Shown here: positions 55,341-55,467 of the stretch, piece by piece | How positions within the stretch are numbered: position 1 is the first letter of the stretch | How the letters are laid out: each line of letters opens with the position of its first letter | Source: Amycolatopsis acidicola | GTDB taxonomy: Bacteria > Actinomycetota > Actinomycetes > Mycobacteriales > Pseudonocardiaceae | Assembly: GCF_007713735.2 (NCBI RefSeq) | Contig: NZ_VMNW02000058.1 | Location: 1 to 55,467 of the forward strand | Reading direction: 5' to 3' | DNA: 55,467 nucleotides | Translations under genes and position numbers: made by a program | Notes under the pieces: generated by a model | Seen by the model: the letters and a program-made list of their open reading frames with translations, nothing else | What the model was told of the DNA's origin: nothing | The model's database searches: none

Positions 55341-55428
55341 CCGCTCCCCGGCGCGAGCGCCACCACCCGGCGAGGTGGCGGGCGAGTGGCCTGCCACCCG
55401 CCCGCTCCCCGGCGCGAGCGCCACCACC
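55341..55428. repeat. 27-bp direct repeat in the right-end gap
   Basis: Identical 27-bp copies lie at 55341-55367 and 55402-55428 (both start CCGCTCCCCGGCGCGAGCGC), 61 bp apart start to start. The intervening sequence can fold (GGTGGCGGG against CCACCCGCC). The gap 55197-55467 shows no gene within the window. Confidence 0.7.
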
Positions 55429-55467
55429 GCTCGAATGGCGCCCCGCCCCCACCCCGGAGGCACGCAC

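Overview
The window is a high-GC, gene-dense stretch of an actinomycete chromosome. Frequent GTG starts, several short or absent leaders, a RheA-type heat-shock operator, a DUF6292-like protein and a eukaryote-type single-chain acyl-CoA carboxylase suggest Pseudonocardiaceae, with Amycolatopsis as the best guess. The placement is inference from gene content; no rRNA or tRNA gene was seen. No prophage, insertion sequence, CRISPR array or secondary-metabolite megasynthase was recognised.

Layout. 1-9.2 kb: a membrane protein with its winged-helix regulator, a 1824-residue fused biotin carboxylase/BCCP/carboxyltransferase, a VOC protein, a ligase-less LigD relative (phosphoesterase plus polymerase) and a decayed alcohol dehydrogenase. 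9.2-14.1 kb: a TetR/hydrolase pair, an O-methyltransferase, a Fur remnant lacking its DNA-binding half, an AraC regulator, an NmrA-like protein and a GNAT enzyme. 14.1-22.8 kb: an aromatic-catabolism island. It has a 4-oxalocrotonate tautomerase, 4-oxalocrotonate decarboxylase, 4-hydroxy-2-oxovalerate aldolase, acetaldehyde dehydrogenase and 2-keto-4-pentenoate hydratase, plus a cupin, an aromatic-acid-type MFS transporter and three IclR regulators. It is the lower meta-cleavage route to pyruvate and acetyl-CoA without a ring-cleavage enzyme. 22.8-36.9 kb: a GT-C-like membrane protein, a CtaG-like protein, a CLC channel with a MarR regulator, an SDR beside a doubly frameshifted TetR gene, a LysR/FAD oxidoreductase/MFS unit, a Bcr/CflA pump with MarR, a quinone oxidoreductase remnant and a universal stress protein.

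36.9-46.1 kb: a ROK repressor faces an operon for an ABC sugar importer (binding lipoprotein and two permeases, no ATPase), a cytoplasmic type I sulfatase and a cytoplasmic GH38 alpha-mannosidase. It looks like an uptake and breakdown system for a sulfated mannose-containing glycan and is the most interesting metabolic unit here. 46.1-47.0 kb is a 0.9-kb non-coding tract with two tandem-repeat arrays, one being six copies of a 20-bp unit. 47.0-55.5 kb: MarR with a GlcG/HbpS-like protein, a RheA-like regulator with a small heat-shock protein, a DUF6292-like protein, a secreted propeller-like protein, SDR with TetR, MarR with a haloalkane dehalogenase-like enzyme that keeps the catalytic pentad, and an aldo/keto reductase.

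A recurring theme is the small divergent pair of regulator and enzyme or transporter with a readable palindrome between them. Operators are proposed for TetR (two), IclR, LysR, MarR (four), ROK and RheA-like regulators. Four genes are damaged: the alcohol dehydrogenase, Fur, TetR and quinone oxidoreductase remnants.
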